A stretch of DNA of 56,204 nt from Amphibacillus sp. MSJ-3 (GCF_018919165.1 NZ_JAHLQM010000016.1:1-56204), one strand, 5' to 3'; numbered from the stretch's first letter, positions 44,021-53,237 are shown. Program-made: numbers and translations. The notes: generated by a model from the sequence alone, not told the origin.

Positions 44021-44803
44021 ATGTTGAATAAAATTAAAATTTGTTTGGTGGATGATAATCAAGAATTAGTCAGAGTGATGGAAGAATATTTTGAACAAGA
44101 AAAAGATATCGAGGTTGTTGGAACAGCCCATAATGGTAAAGATAGTCTTGAACTTATAACAGACACCAATCCTGATATTGTCATCTTAGATATTATTATG
44201 CCTCATATGGATGGTTTAGCGGTTCTAACTCGAATCCGACAAATGAATTTATCTAAACAACCACAAGTAATCATGCTGACAGCTTTTGGGCAAGAGGATG
44301 TCATGAAGAAAGCAGCTGACTTAGGTGCATCTTATTTTATCCTTAAACCATTTGATCTGGATTACTTAGCAGAACAAATTAGACAGGTATTTGGTAAGCC
44401 ACAAATTGAACGAAAAACAGCTAAACATCCAGATCATAAACAGAAAAAGTTTGACCTAGAAGCAAGCATTACCAATATCATTCACGAAGTGGGTGTTCCT
44501 GCACATATTAAAGGTTATATGTACTTACGTGAAGCGATCACGATGATTTTTTATGATGTTGAATTATTAGGATCAATTACTAAGGTCCTCTATCCTGATA
44601 TAGCAAAGAAATATAAAACAACGCCTTCTCGGGTTGAACGTGCGATTCGTCATGCCATTGAAGTTGCATGGAGTCGTGGAAATATTGACTCTATCTCTGA
44701 ATTATTCGGCTACACTGTAAGCAGCTCCAAAGCAAAACCTACAAACTCAGAATTCATCGCAATGGTTGCTGACCATCTAAGGCTTCAATATCGGGCGAGC
44801 TAA
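44021..44803 (+). CDS. spo0A: Sporulation master regulator Spo0A
   Basis: Response regulator at the end of the phosphorelay. The 260-aa protein has a receiver domain (DD at 11-12, phosphorylated Asp 57 in [12 protein letters not shown], the conserved Thr in MLTAF, Lys in ILKPFD) and the Spo0A-specific DNA-binding domain ([19 protein letters not shown] ... [21 protein letters not shown] ... [17 protein letters not shown]). GGAGG precedes ATG 44021. Confidence 0.98.
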   Translation: MLNKIKICLVDDNQELVRVMEEYFEQEKDIEVVGTAHNGKDSLELITDTNPDIVILDIIMPHMDGLAVLTRIRQMNLSKQPQVIMLTAFGQEDVMKKAADLGASYFILKPFDLDYLAEQIRQVFGKPQIERKTAKHPDHKQKKFDLEASITNIIHEVGVPAHIKGYMYLREAITMIFYDVELLGSITKVLYPDIAKKYKTTPSRVERAIRHAIEVAWSRGNIDSISELFGYTVSSSKAKPTNSEFIAMVADHLRLQYRAS

Positions 44804-44813
44804 GGCCTGTATA

Positions 44814-44855
44814 AAAACCTTCTTTTGTTGCAAACTAAGCAAAAAAGGAGGTTTT
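44814..44855 (+). promoter_or_regulatory. Hairpin that ends spo0A and covers the ribosome site of the LysM-CAP gene
   Basis: AAAACCTTCTTTTGTTGC (44814-44831) pairs with GCAAAAAAGGAGGTTTT (44839-44855), with one bulged G and one G-U pair. The 3' arm contains the AAGGAGG of the next gene. It can act as a terminator for spo0A transcripts and also hide that ribosome site in any read-through RNA. Confidence 0.75.
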
Positions 44856-44859
44856 GTTA

Positions 44860-45453
44860 TTGAAAAGAATACTTGCAATGAGTATTTTACTCATATTAAT
44901 TCATCCGACTAATGTCTTAGCAGATTCACTTTATACTGTACAACTACATGATTCTTTATGGAAAATTGCCTTGCGTTATCATGTGGGTGTGACAGAGATT
45001 ATTGAAGCCAACCCTCAGATTGAAAATCCTGATCTGATTTATCCAGAAGATAAGATTAATATTCCAGAAACTAATGCGATTAAGCATACTGAACATATCG
45101 TCATTCAATTAGTTAATCAAGAAAGAGTCAGAAATGGTTTAAATGAGCTTCGTCCAGATCGGCAACTATCTCAAGTTGCGCGGTTAAAAGCAGCAGATAT
45201 GTTAGAAAATAATTACTTTTCTCACGAGAGTCCTACTTATGGATCATCATCAGACATGATTGATGATTTTGGTATTCAATATCAAGATACAGCTGAGAAT
45301 ATCGCGCGTGGTCAACAAACACCTCATCAAGTATTTAGAGAATGGATGAGCAGTCCGAGTCATCGGGAAATTATTTATGGTGATTTTTCTCACATAGGAG
45401 TTGGCTATGTGGAAGATGGTAAGTATTGGACTCAAATGTTTATCAAACGTTAA
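44860..45453 (+). CDS. Secreted LysM-CAP domain protein (YkwD-like)
   Basis: A 197-aa exported protein. The signal peptide covers residues 1 to ~22 (KRILAMSILLILIHPTNVLA). A single LysM domain (~25-68, YTVQLHDSLWKIALRYHVGVTEIIEANP ... YPEDKINIP) should bind peptidoglycan. The CAP/SCP domain (~75-197) has SHESPTYG, AENIARG, MSSPSHR and HIGVGYV with the usual His and Glu residues. Such proteins occur in spore coats and cell walls; the role is unproved. TTG 44860 has correct spacing from AAGGAGG; TTG 44854 is too close. Confidence 0.88.
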   Translation: MKRILAMSILLILIHPTNVLADSLYTVQLHDSLWKIALRYHVGVTEIIEANPQIENPDLIYPEDKINIPETNAIKHTEHIVIQLVNQERVRNGLNELRPDRQLSQVARLKAADMLENNYFSHESPTYGSSSDMIDDFGIQYQDTAENIARGQQTPHQVFREWMSSPSHREIIYGDFSHIGVGYVEDGKYWTQMFIKR

Positions 45454-45747
45454 TTGTTAAATGAATTAAAGCTCTATTGCTAACTAGCTGACTATAGGAA
45501 TCATGCAAGGGAGACGATCGGATTCTATAGGGGGGGAACGACAGTCAGGCAAAGCTCGATTCGCTGATCTAATTATCTAGTGAAGATCAGACTTCCCACC
45601 GGAGAGAGACCTGTTTTGTTCTAATGATAGGGAATATTTATTTTCATCATTTCATTTCGAGATGAATTGGAGTAATCAGAATTTTCTATAACAAAATCGA
45701 TCATTTTATGGTAAGATCGCTATATAGAAAAAATATTGGAGATGTGT
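45454..45747. other. Intergenic region with nested inverted repeats and family B repeat
   Basis: CTGACTATAGGAATC (from about 45489) pairs in part with GATTCTATA and CAGTCAG (to about 45548). A degenerate family B repeat follows at 45540-45601. The remainder up to the aspartokinase gene is AT-rich, and its promoter should be near 45690-45725. Confidence 0.5.
45540..45601 (+). repeat. Degenerate intergenic repeat, family B, copy 2
   Basis: Aligns with 38666-38740 through AGTCAG, AAAG, TTCG-TATCTAA-like and CAGTG/AGTG-GA blocks. Several mismatches make this a tentative assignment. Confidence 0.45.
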
Positions 45748-47097
45748 ATGATGAAAGTAGCGAAATTCGGGGGGAGTTCAGTAGCAAACGCTGAGCAAAT
45801 AAAAAAAGTTGCGCAAATTATTAAAGAAGATCCGGAACGACGAGTGATTGTTGTTTCGGCACCGGGTAAACGTAGTGCTGATGATGAAAAAGTAACAGAT
45901 TTATTAATTAAATTAGGACAATCTTTCAGTGAAAAAAAGGATTATCATGCTGATTTAAATAAAGTACTTGACCGATTTAAGTCAATAATTGATGATTTAG
46001 GTTTATCTGATCAAATATTACAGCAAATAACAACGACTGTTCAGTCAATCTTTGACAGCGATGGGGCAATGGACTTTAAATTAGAGTCTATTAAAGCCAT
46101 TGGTGAAGACTCATTAGCACAATTGCTAAGTGAGTATTTATTATCTTTAGGTATCTCAGCCCGTTATTTAAATCCGAAAGAGGCTGGTTTAATTTTAAGT
46201 GATGAACCAGGTGGTGCTCAAATTCTAGATGAGAGCTTTGAAAAGTTATACAAATTGAGAGATTATCGCGAAATTGTTATTATTCCAGGTTTTTTTGGTT
46301 ATACGAAGGAAGGGAAATTAGTGACCTTCTCTCGAGGGGGTTCTGATATCACAGGTTCAATTGTTGCAGCTGGCGTTCAAGCGAAGTTATATGAAAACTT
46401 TACTGACGTTGATTCTGTTTATTGTGTAAATCCTACAATTGTTAATCAACCGAAAGAAATCACAGCTTTGACTTATAAAGAAATGCGGGAACTATCTTAT
46501 GCCGGGTTTTCAGTTTTTCATGCTGAAGCACTTATACCTGCTGTGCGTGCTGAAATACCTGTTTGTATTAAAAATACTAATAATCCATCAGGTCATGGTA
46601 CATTCATCGTATCTAAAAAAGAAGCAAACGGTAATCCGATAGTTGGCATTGCTAGTGATAAAGGTTTTATGAGCTTATACGTCAGTAAATATTTAATGAA
46701 CAGGGAAGTAGGTTTCGGCCGTCGATTGCTTCATATTTTGGAAGATGAAGGTATCTCATATGAGCATACACCTTCTGGTATAGATGATCTCTCCGTCATT
46801 TTACGTTCAGATCAAATGGATGAAAGTAAGGAAAAGGTTATTATTGATCGAATTCAAACAGAATTGAATCCAGATCAAGTGCATACTGAACGGGGACTTG
46901 CTTTAATTATGATTGTTGGTGAAGGAATGAATAGCCAGATTGGGACAGCCGCAAGAGCAACGAAAGCCTTACAAAATGCGAATGTTAATATCGAAATGAT
47001 TAATCAGGGGTCTTCTGAAGTATCTTTAATGTTCGGAATTAAGGAAGAAGCAGAAAGAGATGCCGTGAAGTCATTATACCAAGCGTTTTTTAAATAA
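45748..47097 (+). CDS. Aspartate kinase (monofunctional, class III / YclM type)
   Basis: Phosphorylates aspartate as the first step to lysine, threonine, methionine and diaminopimelate. The ~449-aa protein has KFGGSSVANAEQIKKV at the N-terminus, RRVIVVSAPGKR, FSRGGSDITGSIVAAGVQAKLYENFTDVDSVYCVNP, and two C-terminal ACT domains (~300-449; IMIVGEGMNSQIGTAARATKAL, EMINQGSSEVSLMFGI). Length and sequence resemble B. subtilis YclM (ThrD), the lysine/threonine-sensitive enzyme; the effector is inferred. ATG 45748 follows GGAG; TTG 45736 and ATG 45751 are alternatives. Confidence 0.92.
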   Translation: MMKVAKFGGSSVANAEQIKKVAQIIKEDPERRVIVVSAPGKRSADDEKVTDLLIKLGQSFSEKKDYHADLNKVLDRFKSIIDDLGLSDQILQQITTTVQSIFDSDGAMDFKLESIKAIGEDSLAQLLSEYLLSLGISARYLNPKEAGLILSDEPGGAQILDESFEKLYKLRDYREIVIIPGFFGYTKEGKLVTFSRGGSDITGSIVAAGVQAKLYENFTDVDSVYCVNPTIVNQPKEITALTYKEMRELSYAGFSVFHAEALIPAVRAEIPVCIKNTNNPSGHGTFIVSKKEANGNPIVGIASDKGFMSLYVSKYLMNREVGFGRRLLHILEDEGISYEHTPSGIDDLSVILRSDQMDESKEKVIIDRIQTELNPDQVHTERGLALIMIVGEGMNSQIGTAARATKALQNANVNIEMINQGSSEVSLMFGIKEEAERDAVKSLYQAFFK

Positions 47098-47139
47098 TTA
47101 ATCTCAATAGGGCTAAGAGTATAAATAGCCATAATGATT

Positions 47140-47187
47140 AAAAGTAGTTCTGTTTACGTGTTTTTTGTAAATAGAACTACTTTTTTG
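47140..47187 (+). terminator. Terminator of the aspartate kinase gene
   Basis: AAAAGTAGTTCTGTTTAC (47140-47157) pairs with GTAAATAGAACTACTTTT, with a T-rich loop and a terminal T run. Confidence 0.9.
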
Positions 47188-47261
47188 ATTTATTGTTTTG
47201 TCTATAATATTTTGGTGATCATTTAATTATAACTAGGTGCTAATATCATCTGATAAAATAC

Positions 47262-47290
47262 TTGCTAAATACATTAAAAAACGCTAAAAT
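47262..47290 (+). promoter_or_regulatory. Candidate promoter of the bkd operon
   Basis: TTGCTA (47262-47267), 17-base spacer, TAAAAT (47285-47290). It lies 57 bases before the lpdV start. No sigma-54 -24/-12 element (TGGCA-N7-TTGC) is seen, unlike the B. subtilis bkd operon. Confidence 0.55.
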
Positions 47291-47347
47291 TATAGTTATA
47301 TTATAGCTACTCCATTAAATACATATTATAAATAAAGGAGTTTTTTT

Positions 47348-48775
47348 ATGAGTGAAAATTATGACCTAGTCATATTGGGTGGTGGTATGGGAGGTTATGT
47401 AGCAGCTATTCGTGCTCGGCAATTGGGGCTGAAAGTTGCGATTGTTGAAGCTAATTTATTGGGTGGGACATGTCTCCACCAAGGTTGTATACCAACAAAA
47501 ACACTTTTAAAAAGTGCAGAAATATATCAAAGTATTATAAATAGCCATGAATTTGGTATTACTACAAGTGAACCAGTTATTCATTTTTCTGCAATTCAAA
47601 ATCGTAAAAAACAAGTTGTCGATCAATTATATCAAGGATTGCAATATTTAATTGAGCAGAATGGCATCACAATTTATCATGGTTTTGGTCGTTTGATGGG
47701 ACCGTCAATTTTTTCACCAATGGCAGGTGCCATATCAGTGGAACATGAAGACAAACAGGAAAATACGATATTGATTGGAAAGAGTGTCATTATTGCTACG
47801 GGTACAGTAGCAAAAGAGTTGCCAAACCTCCCATTTGATGGGCAATATATTTTATCATCTAATCAAGCTTTAGCAATGGAAGACCTACCAGAATCAATGA
47901 CAATTATTGGTGGTGGAGTCATTGGTGTTGAATGGGCCTCATTGTTAAATAGTTTAGGTGTTAAAGTTAATTTGATTGAAGCCCAAGGCCATTTATTGAC
48001 TGGATTTGATCAAGAGCTTGCAAAAACACTTAAAAGAAGTTTGATTAAAAAGGGAATTCATGTGTTAACAGACACAAGGGTTGCTGAATACGAAATCAGT
48101 GATAATGATCAGGTTAACCTTGTATTAGAAAATAAACAGAATAAGCAAACATTAACAACGAATAAAGTTCTAGTTGCTATTGGGAGAAGGGCAAATATTA
48201 ACCAAATTGGCTTAGATAATACAGCCATTGAAACTGATTCGTCAGGTTTTATCAAAGTCAATTCATTTTTTCAAACAAAAGAATCACATATTTATGCAAT
48301 TGGTGATTGTATTGGTGGCCAGCAATTAGCCCATGTTGCTGCTCATGAAGGAAAGTTGGCTGTTGAGCATATCGCTGGAAAAGATGATAAGCTAGCAATC
48401 GCTAATTTTGCACCAAGTTGTGTGTATAGTCAACCAGAAGTCGCAGCAGTTGGAATAACAGAACAAACAGCTATTGATAAAAATATTAACTATAAGGTAA
48501 AAAAGATGCCTTTTTCAGCTATTGGTAAGGCACTTGTTAATGGAGATACAACAGGTTTTGTTAAGATGATCATCGATAAGGACACAGATGATTTATTGGG
48601 TGTTCACCTAATTGGGAATCAAGTAACTGAATTAATATCTGAAGCTGGATTAGCCTTATTATTGAATGCAACAGCAAGTGAACTTGGTTTATCCATTCAT
48701 CCACATCCTTCACTTAGTGAGGCTATTCAAGAAATTGCCTTGGCTATTGATGATCAACCGGTTCATAGTCAATGA
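47348..48775 (+). CDS. lpdV: Dihydrolipoyl dehydrogenase (E3) of the branched-chain complex
   Basis: FAD/NAD enzyme that reoxidises the lipoyl arm of the E2 core. The 475-aa protein has the FAD site LGGGMGGYVAAIRARQLGL, the redox disulfide GGTCLHQGCIPTKTLL, the NAD site TIIGGGVIGVEWASLLNSLG, IYAIGDCIGG, and the C-terminal SIHPHPSLSEAI with the catalytic His-Glu pair. It heads the bkd operon. Buk, Bcd and Ptb genes that precede lpdV in B. subtilis are absent. Confidence 0.94.
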   Translation: MSENYDLVILGGGMGGYVAAIRARQLGLKVAIVEANLLGGTCLHQGCIPTKTLLKSAEIYQSIINSHEFGITTSEPVIHFSAIQNRKKQVVDQLYQGLQYLIEQNGITIYHGFGRLMGPSIFSPMAGAISVEHEDKQENTILIGKSVIIATGTVAKELPNLPFDGQYILSSNQALAMEDLPESMTIIGGGVIGVEWASLLNSLGVKVNLIEAQGHLLTGFDQELAKTLKRSLIKKGIHVLTDTRVAEYEISDNDQVNLVLENKQNKQTLTTNKVLVAIGRRANINQIGLDNTAIETDSSGFIKVNSFFQTKESHIYAIGDCIGGQQLAHVAAHEGKLAVEHIAGKDDKLAIANFAPSCVYSQPEVAAVGITEQTAIDKNINYKVKKMPFSAIGKALVNGDTTGFVKMIIDKDTDDLLGVHLIGNQVTELISEAGLALLLNATASELGLSIHPHPSLSEAIQEIALAIDDQPVHSQ

Positions 48776-48787
48776 AAGGAGAATATT

Positions 48788-49771
48788 ATGATCAACCATG
48801 AAGAATTAAATCTTTCAAATCATGATGTTTTAGAAATGTATCGTTTAATGTTAACAGCTCGACGGGTAGACGAACGAATGTGGTTATTAAATCGAGCGGG
48901 GAAGATTCCTTTTGTTGTTTCTTGTCAAGGCCAAGAGGCACAACAAGTTGGTGCTGCCTTCGCATTAGATCGTAACAAGGATTATAGTGCCCCATACTAT
49001 CGTGATTTAGGCGTTGTGCTCACACTTGGAATGACGGTAAAGGAATTGATGTTACAAGCCTACGCTAAGGCTGAAGATCCAAATTCAGGTGGAAGACAAA
49101 TGCCTGGTCACTTTGGTTCGAAAAGGTTAAGAATGATATCTGGTTCTTCACCAGTTACAACACAAGTCCCACATGCTGTTGGAGTAGCTCTGGCTTGTCA
49201 AATGAATAATGAATCCGCTCTTTCTTTTGTTACTTTAGGTGAGGGATCATCAAATCAAGGAGATTTTCATGAAGGAGCGAACTTTGCTGCTGTCCATAAA
49301 CTACCAGTTATTATTATGATTGAAAATAACCAATATGCTATTTCTGTACCATTGAAAAAGCAAGTGGCTTGTGAACGTCTTTCAGATCGAGCAATTGGCT
49401 ATGGGATGTATGGTGAAACAGTTGATGGTAACAATCCTTTAGCTGTCTATAAAGTTGTTAAAGAAGCTGCTGAACGGGCAAGAAATGGTGACGGACCATC
49501 ATTAATTGAAGCTATTAGTTACCGATTGACACCGCACTCTAGTGATGATGATGACCGAACTTATCGTTCTCAAGAAGAAGTTGATGAAGCGAAAGAGCAA
49601 GATGGACTTAAAACATTTAGACAATATTTATTTGATCATCAAATATTGACTGAAGCTGTGGAAACTAAATTGGAAGATGAGATAAAAGCTGAAATAGACG
49701 AAGCAACAGACTATGCAGAGTCAGCTCCATATCCATCACCTGATACACTTTTTGATGGAGTTTATCAGTAA
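48788..49771 (+). CDS. bkdAA: Branched-chain 2-oxo acid dehydrogenase E1 alpha
   Basis: Thiamine-diphosphate subunit that decarboxylates 2-oxo acids of Val, Ile and Leu. The 327-aa protein has RMWLLNRAGKIPFVVSCQGQEAQQVG, the TPP motif LGEGSSNQGDFHEGANFAAVHKLPVIIMIENNQYAIS, and YRLTPHSSDDDDRTYR with the conserved serine-rich loop. AAGGAG precedes ATG 48788, 12 bases after lpdV. Confidence 0.95.
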   Translation: MINHEELNLSNHDVLEMYRLMLTARRVDERMWLLNRAGKIPFVVSCQGQEAQQVGAAFALDRNKDYSAPYYRDLGVVLTLGMTVKELMLQAYAKAEDPNSGGRQMPGHFGSKRLRMISGSSPVTTQVPHAVGVALACQMNNESALSFVTLGEGSSNQGDFHEGANFAAVHKLPVIIMIENNQYAISVPLKKQVACERLSDRAIGYGMYGETVDGNNPLAVYKVVKEAAERARNGDGPSLIEAISYRLTPHSSDDDDRTYRSQEEVDEAKEQDGLKTFRQYLFDHQILTEAVETKLEDEIKAEIDEATDYAESAPYPSPDTLFDGVYQ

Positions 49772-49786
49772 AGAAGGAGAGTTAGT

Positions 49787-50773
49787 ATGCCAGTATTAAC
49801 ATATATTGAAGCGATAAATTTAGCGATGAAAGAAGAAATGGCGCGCGATGATCGAGTCTTTATCCTAGGAGAAGATGTTGGGAAACGAGGTGGCGTCTTT
49901 AGAGCAACTGAGGGGCTTTATGAGCAGTTTGGTGAGCAACGCGTGATCGATACACCACTAGCAGAGTCTGCTATCGCTGGTGTTGGGATTGGAGCTGCAA
50001 TGTATGGAATGATTCCAATTGCTGAAATTCAATTTGCAGATTTTATTTTGCCTGCTGTTAACCAGATCATTTCAGAAGCAGCTAAATTACGTTACCGGTC
50101 CAACAATGATTGGAGTTGCCCAATCACGATTAGGGCACCTTATGGTGGCGGGGTACATGGCGCTTTATATCACTCGCAATCAATGGAAGCAATCTTTGCT
50201 AATCAACCAGGATTGAAGATCGTGATGCCATCAAATCCTACTGATGCAAAAGGTTTACTGAAGGCAGCGATTCGCGACCCAGATCCAGTTCTTTTTTTCG
50301 AACATAAACGTGCTTATCGCCTTTTAAAAGAAGATGTACCAGAAAATGATGATATTATTCCGCTCGGTCAGGCTAATCTGGTTCGTGAAGGAACGGATAT
50401 TACTGTAATTTCATATGGATTAACGCTCCACTTCGCTAAAGAAGCGGCAGAGGAGTTAAAGAATGAGCATGGTATTGAATCACATATTTTAGATTTACGA
50501 ACAGTCTATCCATTGGATCAAACGGCTATTATTAAAGCAGCACAAAAGACTGGAAAAGTAATTTTGATTACGGAAGATAATCTAGAGGGAAGTATCATTA
50601 GTGAAGTTTCTGCAATCATTGGTGAGAATTGTTTATTTGATCTCGATGCACCAATTAAACGAATTGCTGGTCCTAATGTTCCGGCGATGCCATATGCACC
50701 ATCTTTGGAAAAAGCCTTTATGGTTAGTCAAGAAAAAATTAAACAAGCAATGTTAGATTTAGCATTATTCTAA
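49787..50773 (+). CDS. bkdAB: Branched-chain 2-oxo acid dehydrogenase E1 beta
   Basis: Partner of the alpha subunit. The 328-aa protein has VFILGEDVGKRGGVFRATEGL, TPLAESAIAGVGIGAAMYGMIPIAEIQFADFI, RAPYGGGVHGALYHSQSMEAIF, and EDNLEGSIISEVSAII. AGGAGAG precedes ATG 49787. In this organism the complex most likely supplies branched acyl-CoA primers for membrane fatty acids. Confidence 0.95.
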   Translation: MPVLTYIEAINLAMKEEMARDDRVFILGEDVGKRGGVFRATEGLYEQFGEQRVIDTPLAESAIAGVGIGAAMYGMIPIAEIQFADFILPAVNQIISEAAKLRYRSNNDWSCPITIRAPYGGGVHGALYHSQSMEAIFANQPGLKIVMPSNPTDAKGLLKAAIRDPDPVLFFEHKRAYRLLKEDVPENDDIIPLGQANLVREGTDITVISYGLTLHFAKEAAEELKNEHGIESHILDLRTVYPLDQTAIIKAAQKTGKVILITEDNLEGSIISEVSAIIGENCLFDLDAPIKRIAGPNVPAMPYAPSLEKAFMVSQEKIKQAMLDLALF

Positions 50774-50792
50774 ATGGTATGGAGTGAACCAG

Positions 50793-52037
50793 ATGACAGT
50801 AAAAACAGTTACAATGCCACAATTAGGAGAAAGTGTAACAGAAGGTACCATTAGTCAATGGTTAATTAATGTCGGCGATTCAATTGAGAAATATCAACCA
50901 CTACTTGAAGTGATGACTGATAAAGTAAACGCGGAAGTTCCCGCCTTATATTCAGGAGAAATCGTTGAACTATTAGCAACAGAGGACCAAACAGTTAATG
51001 TTGGGACACCTTTATGCCTAATTAAAACGTTTGAAAAACAAGAAGAAGTAGCCGTAAGTGCACCTAGTGAAGTTGTTAAGGAATCCGAAACAACAGAAGA
51101 AAAGCCTGAACAATCATCTATGAAAAAAAGATACTCACCGGCAGTACTTACGCTTGCACATGAACATGGGATTAATTTAGATACGATTAAAGGAACTGGA
51201 TTAGCAGGGAGAATTACACGTAAAGATATTCAAAACTACCTTAACACAAATCAAGTAACTACTACTGAGGTAACTGAAAGTGAAGCCCATAATACTGAGC
51301 AAGCAAATCAAGAAATGGGGATATACACTAATCAATCAACTAAACGAGAGATACCAGTCACCGGTATCCGAAAAGCAATTGCAACAAACATGGTTAGGGC
51401 AAAAACAGAAATTCCACATGCTTGGATGATGATTGAGGTTGATGTCACTGATTTAGTGAGCTATCGAAATGCTGAAAAGGATAAATTCAAAGAAGAAGAG
51501 GGTTATAATTTATCATATTTTGCTTTCTTTTTAAATGCTGTTGCAAAAGCATTGAAAAAGTTCCCAGAATTAAATAGTTCATGGCAGGGGGATAAAATCG
51601 TTCAACATAAAGATATTAATTTATCGGTTGCGGTTGGGAATGAAACAGAACTTTATGTTCCAGTAATTCACCATGTTGATGAGAAAAGTATCAAGGGGAT
51701 TGCTAAAGAGGTAAATGAGCTAGCTTACAAAGCAAAACACGGAAAACTCACGCAGAAGGACATGGAAGGCGGTACGTTTACCGTAAATAATACAGGGACT
51801 TTTGGTTCGGTCCAGTCAATGGGAGTAATTAATTACCCGCAGGCAGCTATTTTACAAGTCGAATCAATTGTTAAAAAACCTGTTATCATTAATGATATGT
51901 TCGCTGCCCGTGATATGGTTAATTTATGTTTATCATTGGATCATCGAGTTTTAGATGGAGTAATCTGTGGACGCTTTATGTCTCATGTAAAGGAAATTTT
52001 AGAAAATATATCAGGGAAGACAACACCTATCTATTAA
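50793..52037 (+). CDS. bkdB: Branched-chain 2-oxo acid dehydrogenase E2 (lipoamide acyltransferase)
   Basis: Core of the complex. The 414-aa protein has one lipoyl domain (EVMTDKVNAEVPA, Lys lipoylated), a peripheral-subunit-binding domain (RYSPAVLTLAHEHGINLDTIKGTGLAGRITRKDIQNYL, ~residues 113-150), and the acyltransferase domain ending SLDHRVLDGVICGRF with the catalytic His and Asp. ATG 50793 with GGAGTG is preferred to GTG 50784. Last gene of the operon. A lipoate source is needed, yet lipM is missing at its usual place beside yqhL. Confidence 0.95.
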   Translation: MTVKTVTMPQLGESVTEGTISQWLINVGDSIEKYQPLLEVMTDKVNAEVPALYSGEIVELLATEDQTVNVGTPLCLIKTFEKQEEVAVSAPSEVVKESETTEEKPEQSSMKKRYSPAVLTLAHEHGINLDTIKGTGLAGRITRKDIQNYLNTNQVTTTEVTESEAHNTEQANQEMGIYTNQSTKREIPVTGIRKAIATNMVRAKTEIPHAWMMIEVDVTDLVSYRNAEKDKFKEEEGYNLSYFAFFLNAVAKALKKFPELNSSWQGDKIVQHKDINLSVAVGNETELYVPVIHHVDEKSIKGIAKEVNELAYKAKHGKLTQKDMEGGTFTVNNTGTFGSVQSMGVINYPQAAILQVESIVKKPVIINDMFAARDMVNLCLSLDHRVLDGVICGRFMSHVKEILENISGKTTPIY

Positions 52038-52055
52038 ATGACAATTGAGTGTATT

Positions 52056-52122
52056 GCTGGAGTCAAAGTAGTTTTGGACTGAATCAGATAGTTCAGAATA
52101 AGCGATGATTCCAGCTATTTTT
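52056..52122 (+). terminator. Terminator of the bkd operon
   Basis: GCTGGAGTC (52056-52064) pairs with GATTCCAGC (52107-52115), with a nested CTGAAT/AGTTCAG stem, and is followed by TATTTTTT. Confidence 0.75.
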
Positions 52123-52131
52123 TAACTTTTT

Positions 52132-52160
52132 TTGAATATTTTTTTCTCTTAAACTATAAT
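52132..52160 (+). promoter_or_regulatory. Sigma-A promoter of yqjA-like gene
   Basis: TTGAAT (52132-52137), 17-base spacer, TATAAT (52155-52160): a near-consensus pair. It lies ~90 bases before the start at 52250. Confidence 0.75.
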
Positions 52161-52249
52161 AAAGGGTAGGGTGTTTTTTTATATCTAGATTCTTTAGGAA
52201 TCATCGGCGTTTAAGAAATATATTTTAAGTTAAGGTAGGGAGAAGTAAT

Positions 52250-53203
52250 GTGAAAATTAGTTATCATACATTCAAAATGATTATTGCGGTTCCAATTGCT
52301 GTTTTAATTGCTGAATGGCTCGAGTTAAATTATCCAGGTTCAGCGGGTATTATTGCAGTATTATGTATTCAACCAACACGAAAGCGGTCGTTTTTAACAG
52401 CATGGCACCGGGTGGCGGCTGGCCTTTTATCAATTGTTTTTGCTTATTTTATTTTTGGTTATATTGGCTATCGACCTTGGACAGTCGGATTGCTGTTGTT
52501 GTTATTCATACCTGTTGCAGATTTACTTAAAATCTCACCAGGCATTGTCACGAGTCTTGTTGTTATTTTTCACTTTTATAGTGCAAGAAGTGTTGATTTG
52601 TCAATGATCATCAACGAAATTGCTATAATGGTCATTGGGATAGGCATTGCCTTAATCTTAAATTTATATATGCCAAGTTTAGATGGTAAATTAACAGAAT
52701 TAAAAAATGAAATTGAAAAGAATTATCAGCTTGTCTTTCGGGACTTTTCAGCTTACTTAAAGGGTGAGCAGAGTGAAGTTCCCACTAATCGGATAATAAA
52801 TTTAAGAAGTCAACTGTATAATGCGGAAGAATGGGTACAAAGAAATACTGAAAATACATTTAGTCGAAACGCGCAACAGCAACAACAATATTTCTCAATG
52901 AGGAAAATCCAACTCGATTCGTTAGAAAGAATGTTACAATTAATTCAACCAATCAATGTAACACTTAAACAATCCCATATTATTGCCGAATTGTACTCGG
53001 ACTTAGCTGACGCGATTTATCCAAATAATGCGGTAACCTATCACTTAGATCAGGTTCAATGGTTAAAAAGTTATTTTGAAAAAGATCAGTTACCTAAATC
53101 AAGACAGGAATTTGAGATTAGAGCCAATTTATATAAACTCTTATCCGAGATTGAACATTATTTATTGATAAAAAACCGGGCAGTTACCGAAAATTGTGCA
53201 TAA
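52250..53203 (+). CDS. yqjA: Aromatic acid exporter family protein (YqjA, DUF939-like)
   Basis: A 317-aa membrane protein of the FUSC/ArAE superfamily. About four to five membrane helices occupy residues ~8-145 (FKMIIAVPIAVLIAEWL, AAGLLSIVFAYFIFGYIGY, GLLLLLFIPVADLL, IMVIGIGIALILNLY), with the SAGIIAVLCIQPTRKRS loop between the first two. The C-terminal ~170 residues are a cytoplasmic helical domain. The substrate is unknown; the name is by family. GTG 52250 follows GGGAG. Confidence 0.88.
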   Translation: MKISYHTFKMIIAVPIAVLIAEWLELNYPGSAGIIAVLCIQPTRKRSFLTAWHRVAAGLLSIVFAYFIFGYIGYRPWTVGLLLLLFIPVADLLKISPGIVTSLVVIFHFYSARSVDLSMIINEIAIMVIGIGIALILNLYMPSLDGKLTELKNEIEKNYQLVFRDFSAYLKGEQSEVPTNRIINLRSQLYNAEEWVQRNTENTFSRNAQQQQQYFSMRKIQLDSLERMLQLIQPINVTLKQSHIIAELYSDLADAIYPNNAVTYHLDQVQWLKSYFEKDQLPKSRQEFEIRANLYKLLSEIEHYLLIKNRAVTENCA

Positions 53204-53208
53204 AAAAA

Positions 53209-53233
53209 GAGTAGCTAATTGAAATAGCTACTC
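53209..53233 (-). terminator. Terminator of the Prli42-like gene
   Basis: GAGTAGCTA (53209-53217) pairs with TAGCTACTC (53225-53233). On the minus strand a run of seven T follows, so it terminates the small gene at 53238-53381 and perhaps also yqjA. Confidence 0.8.
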
Positions 53234-53237
53234 CTAA

